DNA of 64,000 nt from a virus. This document shows positions 1 to 9,018 of this stretch, piece after piece. Below the pieces are notes generated by a model, which was not told the origin of the DNA, did not search any database, and saw nothing but the letters and a program-made list of their open reading frames with translations. Location: positions 1 through 64,000 of IMG/VR virus record IMGVR_UViG_3300028178_000001, one strand, 5' to 3'. The position numbers and the translations under genes were made by a program. Numbering within the stretch: position 1 is the stretch's first letter; the number at the start of each line of letters is the position of its first letter.

Positions 1-1
1 A

Positions 2-319
2 AGAGAAGAAGTAAAAAGATGGAAGAAATCGGGGAAGCCGGACAGATCAAGTCTTTTTGAAGAAGACATGAAGATACCCGAAGCATACCGCAACGAACCA
101 CAACGGCAAACGAGTGAAGCGAACAAAGAACTTATTGCACGAGTTGAAGGACTTGAAACGCTAAATAGAACAATTGATGTTCTTATTAACCGGTTCGATT
201 CTTTAGGCGATGAGATAAGATTAGCTTCACTTAACCAGAGGAACATTAAGGTAAAAGTAGAGAGCAATGACGATGAAGTTTATAGCCAACAGTCAAACTT
301 CTTAGACAGCAGGGCGTAA
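2..319 (+). CDS. 3' end of a tail gene, probably tape measure (5' partial)
   Basis: The frame is open from base 2 of the window and ends at TAA 317-319, so the ATG at 68 is probably internal. The visible 105 residues are charged and helical (ARVEGLETLNRTIDVLINRF) with no domain I recognise. It sits one base upstream of the baseplate hub gene, where tape measure proteins end in contractile-tail phages. That position and the helical character are the only grounds for the call; it could be another tail chaperone or a separate small protein starting at 68. Confidence 0.5.
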   Translation, partial: REEVKRWKKSGKPDRSSLFEEDMKIPEAYRNEPQRQTSEANKELIARVEGLETLNRTIDVLINRFDSLGDEIRLASLNQRNIKVKVESNDDEVYSQQSNFLDSRA

Positions 320-320
320 G

Positions 321-2018
321 ATGATAGAACTGAAGCAGCCAAAAGAAAGAAAGGTTATTCCGGAGGTTACTGTATATTTAACCGCAGAAAGTGTAAAGAG
401 CAGTAAAGACTTGCATTTAATGGATGGGAACGGAGTGTTTGACGCAAGCCGGTACACTTATTCTATCAGTACCTACAATGATCTTGACGGAGTATTAGCC
501 ACAGCAAAGATAACCTTTACTTCAGCAATTGCACCGGCGGGGTTAAACATTGGCCATTCGCAGTTTTTTAGTTTAATGAAAATAAAACTTGCCGTTGGTT
601 CCATAATAACTGTTAAGATTGACGGAAGAAGCAGCAAACCGGATTTTCTTGGGATGATTGATCATCTTTACGAAGGTAAAACGGCGGACAGCAGCAGTGT
701 TGGGAGAACGGTAAATATTAATTGCAGTTTACTCTTGCCGAAAATGTTGGTTAAAGATAGTTTGCCAAATTCTCCCGTGTTAAGTATGGATAAAACTTTA
801 GGTGAGGTATTGGGAGAGGAAAGAATAAAATTTTTTCAATACCTAAGAGGAGCGCAGTTAAAAGATTTTCCGTTTGCGGGTTTGCCTATTGACGGGATAA
901 AGTATGTGTTAAAGCAAACTCCGGGCACAAATATTATTAACAGCTCGTTAAAGAACACCGTAGCGGGAATAATTGATAATGAGACTAAGGATAGTGACGG
1001 AGTGCCTATTTTTAATTTTAAGATGCTAAAAACCGAGTGGTTGTTTGATCCCTCCCTTTCTGTTTTCTTTGGCACTGTTTATGAGTACCTACGCAAATTC
1101 TTGGATAGTTACTTTTATGAAATGTTTTTTGATACCGTAGTTGGAGAAAAAGGGGAAGTTTACAATTCAATGACGATTAGGACAAAACCTTATACTTACG
1201 AGCACACGGACATGAAACCGGAAAGCAACTGGCAGTATTGGGAGGATGTTGACACAATAAGATTCAACTCAAAATATAGAACCAGGGAAGAGTTGGGAAC
1301 AAATGATTTTGACATACGGAACTTCATTCATACCACTTATACGCAGGCTTTAATAGCAAACCCGGAATCGACAATAGGTGTTTTTGGCGTTATGTATCCT
1401 ATCTTAAATTTAGAGAGCATACAAAAATATGGGCTTAGGGAACTTGGCGTAACCTCCACAAACATGAATGTAAGGGCAATGACCGATGAAAAGAAAAAGG
1501 CAATAGAAGATGGGAAGAAAGTAACGCTAACGGGCGAAGATATAAATTGGCTACTCGAAAAGCGGGATAAGGTATTTTATTGGAACATCTGTAATGAAAT
1601 TTTAGAGAGCGGAAGAATAACCGCATTAGGGAACAGCGAGTATAGGATAGGGAGAAAATTATTTTACGAGGATAAGGAATACTATTATCCTTACGATGAT
1701 ATTTCAAACGGAGATGGAACGTCGCAACAGAAATTTACCGGAGTGGAATATTATATCAAGAGCGTAAATCATAACTGGACGTATGGAGCGGAATGGTTGA
1801 CAAATTTAGGGTTAACGCGCGGACAAGCGCCGGGCATAATTGAAAAACATATAAGAGCATTGGAAAAGAAGACGATGAAAACCGGACAAAAAGTTATTTA
1901 CAAAATTAATAAACTTAATCAAGCCACAACACCAACTCCACTTGAGACAGCGGAGGAGAGAGAAAGAACAGCTAATGATCTTAGTAAATTTCTTGAGAAA
2001 ATATGGATGTTTGACTGA
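321..2018 (+). CDS. Baseplate hub-like tail protein
   Basis: 565 residues. It lies directly after the tape-measure-like gene and its stop overlaps the ATG of the next gene by one base, so the two are translationally coupled. A beta-rich first third contains a FLGMIDHLYEG segment like those of hub (gpD/gp27-like) proteins, where a short domain is inserted in a tail-tube-like fold. In contractile tails the hub closes the tube and carries the spike. No catalytic motif is seen. The role rests mainly on order (tape measure, hub, spike, LysM wedge, J, I) and fold impression; hub identity is an inference. Confidence 0.5.
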   Translation: MIELKQPKERKVIPEVTVYLTAESVKSSKDLHLMDGNGVFDASRYTYSISTYNDLDGVLATAKITFTSAIAPAGLNIGHSQFFSLMKIKLAVGSIITVKIDGRSSKPDFLGMIDHLYEGKTADSSSVGRTVNINCSLLLPKMLVKDSLPNSPVLSMDKTLGEVLGEERIKFFQYLRGAQLKDFPFAGLPIDGIKYVLKQTPGTNIINSSLKNTVAGIIDNETKDSDGVPIFNFKMLKTEWLFDPSLSVFFGTVYEYLRKFLDSYFYEMFFDTVVGEKGEVYNSMTIRTKPYTYEHTDMKPESNWQYWEDVDTIRFNSKYRTREELGTNDFDIRNFIHTTYTQALIANPESTIGVFGVMYPILNLESIQKYGLRELGVTSTNMNVRAMTDEKKKAIEDGKKVTLTGEDINWLLEKRDKVFYWNICNEILESGRITALGNSEYRIGRKLFYEDKEYYYPYDDISNGDGTSQQKFTGVEYYIKSVNHNWTYGAEWLTNLGLTRGQAPGIIEKHIRALEKKTMKTGQKVIYKINKLNQATTPTPLETAEERERTANDLSKFLEKIWMFD

Positions 2019-2869
2019 TGAAAAAGAGAGATAATGTAGCTGCGGCGGGAAAAGTTTTCTTTACCGGGAAATTGGTGTTTGACCGAAAGCAGAAGAACAC
2101 CTTTTTCCGGGATATGAACGGAGTTTACCACGATCTACTGAAGGTTAGTTTTTCAACGAATGAATTTAACGGAGAGGACGGAAATTTAATCCTCCCGAAG
2201 CCGGAAATACTAAAAGCGGATGGAAGCATTGAGGAAAGCGGCGATGTATTGCTTTACAGTTACATCAATGGGAATGAGAACGATATAATAATTATTTCAT
2301 CAATCTACAATATCAAATTAAGCCATGTAGATAAACAGCTACGAATGGGAACGGACGACATTGATGCAATAAGGAAAAGAATTGGAGTAAGGAACAACAA
2401 AAAACGTTATTTGGTGATAAACGATGACGGTGCCGGTAATTATTATTTTTATCTGAAGGGAAAGGACAAAAACGGAAATGTCGGGGTAAAAATAACCGGG
2501 GATGGGGAGGAGAACGGAAATTTTAAGTTAGAGTTGAATGGAAAATGTTTACTTAAACAGGTTGACGCGAACGGGGCATTGATCAGTAAAATATTTTTAG
2601 ATAATACTAAGGGGAATGAGAAAACAGTTATCGAAGATAAGTTTATAAATAAAATTGAGTTGAACAAGGAAGGGGTAATACTTGAAACAGCTACCCTAAG
2701 ACTAGGGAAAGATGAAACAGTGGCAAAAATTATGAAAGATTTAATAACCGAGATAAGGGCTATGAGCCAGGGCACCGCAACAGGTGGACCAACTATTAGT
2801 CCGCCGTTTAACGATACAAAGTTTGCGGCTATAGTAAGTAGAATTAGTAAATTTATGGAGAAGCAATGA
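2018..2869 (+). CDS. Baseplate spike-like protein (gpV/gp5-like)
   Basis: 283 residues. After about 110 residues of mixed sequence comes a glycine/asparagine-rich run of short beta repeats (residues about 135-225: GNYYFYLKGKDKNGNVGVKI, NFKLELNGKCLL). This is the pattern of the triple-stranded beta-helix of phage spikes that puncture the outer membrane. The C-terminus (GPTISPPFNDTKF) is of a kind common in baseplate spikes. It overlaps the hub gene by one base and the next small gene by four. Position and repeat pattern support the call; no lysozyme domain is present. Confidence 0.5.
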   Translation: MKKRDNVAAAGKVFFTGKLVFDRKQKNTFFRDMNGVYHDLLKVSFSTNEFNGEDGNLILPKPEILKADGSIEESGDVLLYSYINGNENDIIIISSIYNIKLSHVDKQLRMGTDDIDAIRKRIGVRNNKKRYLVINDDGAGNYYFYLKGKDKNGNVGVKITGDGEENGNFKLELNGKCLLKQVDANGALISKIFLDNTKGNEKTVIEDKFINKIELNKEGVILETATLRLGKDETVAKIMKDLITEIRAMSQGTATGGPTISPPFNDTKFAAIVSRISKFMEKQ

Positions 2870-3108
2870 GTTTAGCAACAGGTACTTTAGAAACTGCAAT
2901 TAAAGCTGCTTTTAAAAAGCAACAAAAAGAACAAGATCCAGATAAAGCCGCCGCTGGAATAGCGGGGGATTTATCACTCGCATTTGAAGCTTTTGTAAAA
3001 AGCGGGAAAGTAAAGTTCGCAACGGGCAAAGTCACAGGGACCTCTCCCCCAGGGACTTCTGGAGGCCCAATAACAGCGGGTTCAGCCATAGACGGAGAAA
3101 TTGAGTAA
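2866..3108 (+). CDS. Small protein downstream of the spike (possible spike tip)
   Basis: 80 residues, starting in an ATGA overlap with the spike gene. The N-terminal half is helical (AIKAAFKKQQKEQDPDKAAA). The C-terminal half is glycine/threonine-rich and ends in SGGPITAGSAIDGEIE. Short proteins with a TGTSPPG...GGPI tail often follow spike genes and may cap or chaperone the tip. No PAAR metal-binding motif is visible. Function is inferred from position only. Confidence 0.45.
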   Translation: MSLATGTLETAIKAAFKKQQKEQDPDKAAAGIAGDLSLAFEAFVKSGKVKFATGKVTGTSPPGTSGGPITAGSAIDGEIE

Positions 3109-3196
3109 AAATTTAAAATTCAAGCCTAAGATTTTAGAGAAAAAGATTATTTAACGGATGTATTAAACAAAGTATTTGCCCTAAGTATTATTGCCG

Positions 3197-3952
3197 ATGA
3201 AACTCTACTATAACATACCACAAATGCCTTATATCGTTTTTGAACTTTTAAAGATCAAAATAGATGATTATGTAGACGAGAACTACACCGCCGAGAGCAT
3301 TAATACTCTTTATCTTCAAACTTTCCCCGAGCAATATGATTTTAGGTTAAGAGGCAGAGATGCCATGACGCAAACGGACAGCGAAGTGTTTATTAATAAA
3401 TATGACTATACACCGGAGCGAATAAGTTTTAACGGAACATTCGGAGTTGCGAACCGCGGAATGGTGAGCGGATATAACCGATTAAAACAATTTGAGAAAG
3501 AAATTATCAGACGAAGTAAAACCGCAAGTTTACCAAATGGAGACGGGGAACGATTTATTTATGTTGTGAACTTTTACGGCTTTGAGTTCGGCAAGTTCGG
3601 CAACATAAATGTTTCTACGTGGAATACCCGCGGTAATGCAAGAGAGAATTCAGATCTTATAAAATATTCTTTTGAGTTTGATATCATAGGAAAGCTTGTA
3701 AAAACCAATTCAAAAGACCCTTTGTTAATATCTTTGAATGGGGTTTTTGGAGAAGACGGGCTTATTGCCGATGCCTTGGATTACGTTAATAACAACGCGT
3801 TAATACAAAACGTTTACCAGGGAATGGAATCGATTAAACAAATAGCAAGTTTGCCAATGCAGGGGTTAAGTTTTGTTTCGGATACCATCATAAACGCAGT
3901 TAAGGATGTGGGTAAATTTGTTACTACGGCGCCAACCGGGGGGATATTCTAG
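3197..3952 (+). CDS. Tail/baseplate protein of unknown function
   Basis: About 251 residues from ATG 3197; an in-frame TTG at 3191 is an alternative start, and neither has a good ribosome site. The sequence is tyrosine- and aromatic-rich in its first 150 residues (FRLRGRDAMTQTDSEVFI, ERFIYVVNFYGFEFG), with a helical C-terminus. It ends one base into the GTG of the LysM protein. Placed between spike and LysM wedge, it is probably a baseplate or tail completion protein such as a DNA-circularisation or tail-adaptor type. I do not recognise the family. The 88-base gap before it (3109-3196) shows no gene. Confidence 0.5.
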   Translation: MKLYYNIPQMPYIVFELLKIKIDDYVDENYTAESINTLYLQTFPEQYDFRLRGRDAMTQTDSEVFINKYDYTPERISFNGTFGVANRGMVSGYNRLKQFEKEIIRRSKTASLPNGDGERFIYVVNFYGFEFGKFGNINVSTWNTRGNARENSDLIKYSFEFDIIGKLVKTNSKDPLLISLNGVFGEDGLIADALDYVNNNALIQNVYQGMESIKQIASLPMQGLSFVSDTIINAVKDVGKFVTTAPTGGIF

Positions 3953-4749
3953 TGACGACTTACAATAAATATAAAAGCGATCTTGAAACATCTTTGCGGA
4001 TAGTAACATATTTGATGGGAAGCGTTGAAGCAAACGCAACAGATGAATTTGACACTATAAATTATAGTGAGATACTATTCAACTTAAATTTGTTACAGCA
4101 ACGTATAAAGTTGTTATTGGGCGCAAGCAAGTTTTTGAAAGTGAGCGAAGAGCAATTCTCTCAAATGTTTGAGGGAAAAGTTAATAGATTGGTTGAAGTT
4201 ACTCACACGGTCACCGGGTATGATACTTTGATGAGTATTGCTAAAAAATACAACACTACCGAAGAAAAGATATTACAGAAGAATAATATTTTAAGCGGAC
4301 AAATGGAAGCCGGGGTGCAGTTGACGGTTGAAATTGAATCGAGCAAAGGTTTAAATAAGATTTACAATGAAATAGCAACTTACGGCAGCCAGCTCGGGAT
4401 GAATGTTTTGGGAACTGATTTACCAAATGAACTTGTAGAGGACGGCATTGGAGATCTGAAAATATTAACAAACGAAGAAACCGTTAGCCAGGGAGTGCAG
4501 AACAGAATTTATACAAAGGCCGGAGATTATCCGTTGGAGCCAAGTTTTGGGATAGGGCAATTAGCGGGAAGTGAAATAATACCAGCGGATTTGGCAAATG
4601 GAATGTTAATGCTAAAAGTAGTTGATCAGCTGGAAAATGATTTGAGGATAAGCGAAGTTGAAAGCGTAGAAATTGAGTGGGGCGGGGATGCTATGATAAT
4701 AACCGCAGCAGTAAAAACAATTAATAATAAAATATTAGAGATAAAATAA
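3952..4749 (+). CDS. LysM-domain baseplate protein
   Basis: 265 residues from GTG 3952, overlapping the previous stop. Residues about 83-125 form a LysM-like module (HTVTGYDTLMSIAKKYNTTE...ILQKNN...GVQLTVEIE), as in T4 gp53 and P2 gpX relatives, where it fastens the baseplate wedge or hub. The flanks are helical (before) and mixed beta (after); the end (VESVEIEWGGDAMIITAAVK) resembles W/gp25-type wedge sequences. Gene order supports a wedge or tail-terminus role. Confidence 0.65.
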   Translation: MTTYNKYKSDLETSLRIVTYLMGSVEANATDEFDTINYSEILFNLNLLQQRIKLLLGASKFLKVSEEQFSQMFEGKVNRLVEVTHTVTGYDTLMSIAKKYNTTEEKILQKNNILSGQMEAGVQLTVEIESSKGLNKIYNEIATYGSQLGMNVLGTDLPNELVEDGIGDLKILTNEETVSQGVQNRIYTKAGDYPLEPSFGIGQLAGSEIIPADLANGMLMLKVVDQLENDLRISEVESVEIEWGGDAMIITAAVKTINNKILEIK

Positions 4750-4758
4750 CGTTGAATA

Positions 4759-4770
4759 GTTAATATATAA
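4759..4770 (+). promoter_or_regulatory. GTTAATACATAA-type box upstream of the DGR target gene
   Basis: GTTAATATATAA lies 30 bases before the start of the tail protein at 4801, in a 51-base gap. It differs by one base from the 12-mer repeated in other gaps (48679, 62536). A promoter -10 region is possible; the motif family is described in the findings. The AACGGAG ribosome site follows before ATG 4801. Confidence 0.3.
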
Positions 4771-4800
4771 AAGTAGAAATATAATAACGGAGATTAAAAA

Positions 4801-6450
4801 ATGTCAAAAATAAGTGAATACCCGGAATTAGTAACCCCAACGGATGATGATCTTTTGGTTACGGTAAACGCCGGGGTTACGAAAAAAATAAAACGGGCAA
4901 ACTTTTTAGGGAAGACTTTGAATTACATAGGGATTGCCGGGACCGCCGGATTTGGTGTTGGTATTTGTCCGAATACTTTGCCCGCCGGGATGCTTCCTCT
5001 TACCGGTTATGATGTGATTGGTAACGATCAATATGGTAACTACCAATACAGCGATGGTAGCATAATGGTTTGGGTACCGAAATTTTATTACAAAGTGTTG
5101 CATGACGGCTCTACAAACATTAACAAAGTACTTATTGCTTCCGTTTATGACTATCAAGACGAGACAGCGGCCAATACCGCCGGATATGCCTTACACCGCG
5201 CTTTTATTGATGGCGGAGTAATTAAAGACGGCTTCTTTATTGATAAATATAAATGGAGCTTAACTGCTTTTGTTAATGGTAGCGCGGGCATAGCCTCGTC
5301 TATCAAGAACGGTAATCCAATAACAAGTTCAAGTGAGGCGAATAGAGATGCGAGCAATTTGTATGCAGGTTCTTTCGCTGATTGCATTTCCAATTCCCAA
5401 ACCCCGGCTGAAAATTACGGTGGCGCGTGGGCAGCTGCAAAGAGTAGAGGCGCTAACTTTGCTGTTTGGTCAATGTTCATTCATTCTGCAATTGCATTAC
5501 TAAGCCTTGCGCATGGGCAAGCGGCAACCAGCACAACAAATTGCGCTTGGTATTTAACTAACAAAAATTACCCGAAAGGCCATAACAACTACGGCGCTGA
5601 TATTGATGATGCAACTTGCACATTTGCCGTGTGCGATGATGGATATTGGGCGGCACGTAACGAAGCGCGTAAAAATGGAAGCGGAACTCTTTTTGCTAAA
5701 ACAACCCACAACGGGCAAAATTGCGGCGTTGCGGACTTGCAGGGAGATCAATACCAAATAGCGCAAGGGTTGACGGCAATTGTATCAACACTAAATGTTA
5801 GCGGAACAGCAGATGTTGGCGGGACAGCGATAGAAGTTACTACGGATGCAGCGCATGGATTAACTACAAATAATTGGGTTATGCTAACAAGTGTTGGTGG
5901 GACAACAATATTGAACAGTAAAGTTTGGAAAGTAACGGTAACAGCAGCCGATAAATTTACAGTAGTATCCGGAGGTTTTGTTGCATGGACAAGTGCCGGG
6001 ACGGTTACGAAAGGGAAATTCTATGCACTTAAAGAAAGTGTAGCGATAAAAAATGTAACGGGATCAAATGCCGGAGCAACAGACCATTTTGGGGCAACTG
6101 GTGTTGCTGCATTAATGGAAGAGATCGTTCCTAATTTTGCAAATGGCGGAGGTTTTGATCAAAGATTCGGTAATAGTACAAACCAAGTTTTGCCATTTAA
6201 TACATCTCGTACAAATAACAGTTACAAGTTAGGCGCATTAGGTTTGCCAGACGTAAGCGGTATGAGCACGGGCGGGTCTAATTTATTTGGTTTGGATTAT
6301 TTTTACCAATATTTAAGAGACGAACTGTGCCCGATTCTCGGCGGCTATTGGGATGATTCAACGATTGCCGGAGTGTGGATTGTCGCTTTGAGTTACTATC
6401 GAGCTTATTCGGCTGGTTATGTTTCGGGCCGTGCGTGCCTTTATGTTTAG
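4801..6450 (+). CDS. Tail protein with C-type-lectin-like fold and DGR variable C-terminus
   Basis: 549 residues. The N-terminal region carries a short collar-like start (SKISEYPELVTPTDDDLLV). The middle is a formylglycine-enzyme/C-type-lectin type domain (MVWVPKFYYKV, WSMFIHSAIALLS). A small Ig-like insert lies around residues 325-405. The last 37 residues (GGYWDDSTIAGVW...SGRACLYV) have the exact layout of a DGR variable region: constant GG-W-DS-AGVW-V-L-YR-S-V-GRACLYV alternates with residues that would be Asn in an AAY-coded template. Such proteins bind receptors and are diversified by mutagenic retrohoming. The Avd-like gene follows at 6498. No RT is nearby. Good ribosome site (AACGGAG). 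Confidence 0.75.
   Translation: MSKISEYPELVTPTDDDLLVTVNAGVTKKIKRANFLGKTLNYIGIAGTAGFGVGICPNTLPAGMLPLTGYDVIGNDQYGNYQYSDGSIMVWVPKFYYKVLHDGSTNINKVLIASVYDYQDETAANTAGYALHRAFIDGGVIKDGFFIDKYKWSLTAFVNGSAGIASSIKNGNPITSSSEANRDASNLYAGSFADCISNSQTPAENYGGAWAAAKSRGANFAVWSMFIHSAIALLSLAHGQAATSTTNCAWYLTNKNYPKGHNNYGADIDDATCTFAVCDDGYWAARNEARKNGSGTLFAKTTHNGQNCGVADLQGDQYQIAQGLTAIVSTLNVSGTADVGGTAIEVTTDAAHGLTTNNWVMLTSVGGTTILNSKVWKVTVTAADKFTVVSGGFVAWTSAGTVTKGKFYALKESVAIKNVTGSNAGATDHFGATGVAALMEEIVPNFANGGGFDQRFGNSTNQVLPFNTSRTNNSYKLGALGLPDVSGMSTGGSNLFGLDYFYQYLRDELCPILGGYWDDSTIAGVWIVALSYYRAYSAGYVSGRACLYV
6340..6450 (+). other. Predicted DGR variable region (VR)
   Basis: The last 37 codons of the tail protein, from the GGCGGC glycine pair to the stop. 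Codons at presumed variable sites (TAT, GAT, ACG, ATT, ATT, GCT, AGT, TAC, GCT, GCT, GGT, TAT, TCG) sit exactly where DGR templates carry AAY codons, while the frame residues are kept. The 3' part (GGCCGTGCGTGCCTTTATGTT) would be the invariant initiation-of-homing segment. I saw no matching template repeat elsewhere in the window by eye. Confidence 0.6.
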
Positions 6451-6497
6451 ATGCTTTAGCGAACGGTAGTGAGCGATAATTAAGAAGAACCAAGGAA

Positions 6498-6854
6498 ATG
6501 GCAGAATATCATTTAATAGTAAAAAAGATTAGAGACATGATTGTTTACAACAACATCATGCTGAAGCAATTTCCGAAACATGAAAAATATTTATTAGCAA
6601 ATAAAATAAGGGAGACCGGATATGACATATTTGAATCCGCCATAACAATCAACAAAAAGTTTCATAAGAAAACCACGTTTTCTGATTTGAACATAAAACA
6701 CGAATTGCTAAGGCAATTTGTAAATCTTGCGGCAGAACTAAAATACATAGATCTGCAAAAGCATAGGGTATCTCAAACACACATAGACGAAGTTGGCAAG
6801 ATGATAGGAGCATGGATAAAGAAAGAACTTGGAGACGATGAACAGAAGGGTTGA
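6498..6854 (+). CDS. avd: Avd-like four-helix-bundle DGR accessory protein
   Basis: 118 residues, all helical. It carries the hallmarks of the Avd/23S-IVP-like four-helix-bundle family: LKQFPKHEKYLLANKIRETG in helix 2, HELLRQFVNLAAELKYI in helix 3, and a C-terminal helix with HIDEVGKMIGAWIKK. In known DGRs this protein forms a pentamer that binds the reverse transcriptase and template RNA and is needed for mutagenic homing. It begins 47 bases after the VR-containing gene, the normal DGR order. The template and RT that normally come next are absent: only 27 bases separate it from the next tail gene. Confidence 0.75.
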   Translation: MAEYHLIVKKIRDMIVYNNIMLKQFPKHEKYLLANKIRETGYDIFESAITINKKFHKKTTFSDLNIKHELLRQFVNLAAELKYIDLQKHRVSQTHIDEVGKMIGAWIKKELGDDEQKG

Positions 6855-6881
6855 TTAAAAACAAGAAAAAAGGAGAATATC

Positions 6882-7286
6882 ATGCGATATTTCAAAGCTA
6901 AAAAAGTAGTTACAGAATTTACAACGCTAAGTTTTGGCAGCACAAACCAAGATGATAAGGTCATCCATTACGATGAAATAGACGGATTTGAATATTTGGG
7001 AGTAGAAAGCGTTGATGTTGATGGTTTATCGGTCCAGCAACCAGCAGAAATTGAAGCGGTTGAAATAACCTTTGCAGAGGCAAAACCGATACTTGATAAC
7101 TGTCGGATGATGAATGATCTGAACGCAATTATCGAAAAGAAAATAGCGGAAAAATATTCTTTACCAAAAGAGATTAAGATGTTAAAACTCACAAAAACCG
7201 ATCCTGAGCGAGTTACTTATCAACAATATGTTGATAGCTGCAAAACGGGAGTTAATTTACTTAAAGTTGCAAATGGATTGATTTAA
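6882..7286 (+). CDS. Hypothetical protein before baseplate J
   Basis: 134 residues with an AAGGAG site 9 bases before ATG. An N-terminal beta half (FKAKKVVTEFTTLSFG, YLGVESVDVDG) precedes a helical C-terminus (NDLNAIIEKKIAEKYSLPKE). It overlaps the J-like gene by one base. Not recognised; it holds the position of a small baseplate wedge or assembly protein. It is not a reverse transcriptase: no YxDD-type motif and far too short. Confidence 0.45.
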   Translation: MRYFKAKKVVTEFTTLSFGSTNQDDKVIHYDEIDGFEYLGVESVDVDGLSVQQPAEIEAVEITFAEAKPILDNCRMMNDLNAIIEKKIAEKYSLPKEIKMLKLTKTDPERVTYQQYVDSCKTGVNLLKVANGLI

Positions 7287-8434
7287 TGAAAACCCCAAAT
7301 GAGATCTTAAAAGATTTAAGTGCTGATTTTATTGCAGGGCAAAGTAAGGTAACTTTCTTAGGACTAGAATCGGTTGCGCGGGGAATATTATCCGCTGTAA
7401 AGAATGTTTTATTTGAGTTGTGGAACGATTTGTTCCAACAAAAGCGGAAAATGTTTCTTGATACTTCCCAAGGAAGTGATCTTGTTGCTTTGGGGGCAAA
7501 GTTGGGATTAACTATAAACGGTGCATCAAAGAGTAGTAATATTCTATTATTTAACGGACCAACGGGCACCGTTATTGTCTCCGGCACCGCCGTAAAAAGC
7601 ATTATAAGCGGTGAACAAGTTGTTACTACAGAAGAAATTATTCTTGGGAAAAGTAATTTGTTGGTTGGAGATGTAATTTCAAATAGTATCGGGAATGCAG
7701 TTCTTGCCGAGAGCAGCAACACCGGCAAAAACACAAAAGTTGGTGTAAATGAATTAACTCAATTAGTTGTACCAATATCCGGAGTTACAGTAACAAATTT
7801 AGTCCCTTCAGTTGGGGGAGAAGATGCTGAAAGCGATGAAGTATTTAGAGAAAGAATAAAAAATTATATAAAAGTGCTTAATCAAGGCACGAAGGGTTTT
7901 TATTCGGCTTTGGCAAAAACGGCGGAAAGCAGCATTAATAAAGTTTTGGTAAAATCAGATCCGGTGAATATGGGAGTAAAATTATATTTACTTAAAAACT
8001 CATTTGCGCAATATACAAATACAGAATTGCTTGCGATTGCAGCAAGTGTTTATGATAATCAACGCGCCTGCAGTAATGTAAAATGTTTGAACGTATCTAT
8101 AAAATCAATCAGCGTTGTATTTGATTATGAGGGAGATGGGACAACAAGCCAAGACACGGCATTTAGTTTAGCCGCTTCCGGGATAGCAAATTACATTGAA
8201 TCGAAAGTGGATTTTGCAGCGACAATCATTTACAACGATATTCTAAACATTATTTTAGATACAACCGGAATAAAGAAATTGGATTTAAGATCATTACTTG
8301 TAAATAATTATCAAGCAGATATTTTATGCACGGAAATTGAAGTGCCAAGATTCACTTATTTTAAAATTACCGATACAACCACTGCTTTGGTTACAATAAA
8401 AGACTTAAACCAAAAACTGATATTGGCACAATGA
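7286..8434 (+). CDS. Baseplate J-like wedge protein (gpJ/T4 gp6-like)
   Basis: 382 residues. The family pattern is clear: a helical start with a long-alkyl region, a beta domain (NGPTGTVIVSGTAVKS, ISGEQVVTTEEI), then the signature SVGGEDAESDEVFRERIKNY at about residues 172-191. This is followed by the YSALAKTAESSINKVLV segment typical of gpJ. It forms the baseplate wedge that triggers sheath contraction. Overlaps the next (I-like) gene by four bases, as J and I usually do. Confidence 0.85.
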   Translation: MKTPNEILKDLSADFIAGQSKVTFLGLESVARGILSAVKNVLFELWNDLFQQKRKMFLDTSQGSDLVALGAKLGLTINGASKSSNILLFNGPTGTVIVSGTAVKSIISGEQVVTTEEIILGKSNLLVGDVISNSIGNAVLAESSNTGKNTKVGVNELTQLVVPISGVTVTNLVPSVGGEDAESDEVFRERIKNYIKVLNQGTKGFYSALAKTAESSINKVLVKSDPVNMGVKLYLLKNSFAQYTNTELLAIAASVYDNQRACSNVKCLNVSIKSISVVFDYEGDGTTSQDTAFSLAASGIANYIESKVDFAATIIYNDILNIILDTTGIKKLDLRSLLVNNYQADILCTEIEVPRFTYFKITDTTTALVTIKDLNQKLILAQ

Positions 8435-9018
8435 CAATAGAACGACTAAAAGATAAAGTCATAAAGTTTACTCCAACGTTTGTGAAGATAAACGAAATAT
8501 TGACAGGGTTGTATGTGTCTATTGCAACATCGGTTAGTTATGTCTTAACAGAAATTGAAGGTTTGCCAAACGCAGATTGGACCGGGAAAGGGTTGATAAA
8601 GAATTGTGAAGAAAGTGGAATTATTAACACAAAACGAAGCGAAGCAAGTCTTAAAACTGATTTAGCAAATAGATTTCCGATTAATCTAAAACGCGGTACT
8701 GAAGATGGAATTATAGATGATGTAAGTAAACTGTTAAATGTTAATAATGCGGTTGATCTTGATATACAGTTTTACAAATTCGACGAAAGCGGGATAATTG
8801 TTGGCAGCACTATTGTTTCAAATGCAAATTCAATTGTAGGGAGCAATAAAATAATTGTTGCCGAATACATCCCCAAAATATTAGATGAAACCGCAAGCCC
8901 TATTTTGGATGAAGACGCAGGGATGATGGGGCAGGAGGATAAAGAAATATTTAATTTTTACAGAAATGAAATTGAAGAACTAATACCCATTGACACAGAA
9001 TTAATTTTGGTAGACTAA
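8431..9018 (+). CDS. Tail protein I-like baseplate protein
   Basis: 195 residues in ATGA overlap with the J-like gene. The segment LANRFPINLKRGTEDGIIDD followed by a VDLDIQFYKFDESG strand matches the layout of gpI/Mu gp48-like proteins, which sit beside J in the wedge and connect to tail fibres. The C-terminus (IEELIPIDTELILV) is the usual beta tail. Stop overlaps the next ATG by one base. Confidence 0.6.
   Translation: MTIERLKDKVIKFTPTFVKINEILTGLYVSIATSVSYVLTEIEGLPNADWTGKGLIKNCEESGIINTKRSEASLKTDLANRFPINLKRGTEDGIIDDVSKLLNVNNAVDLDIQFYKFDESGIIVGSTIVSNANSIVGSNKIIVAEYIPKILDETASPILDEDAGMMGQEDKEIFNFYRNEIEELIPIDTELILVD

Noticed and set aside
6451-6881. DGR template repeat beside avd
   Set aside because: The 47-base and 27-base gaps are too short and show no similarity to the variable region.
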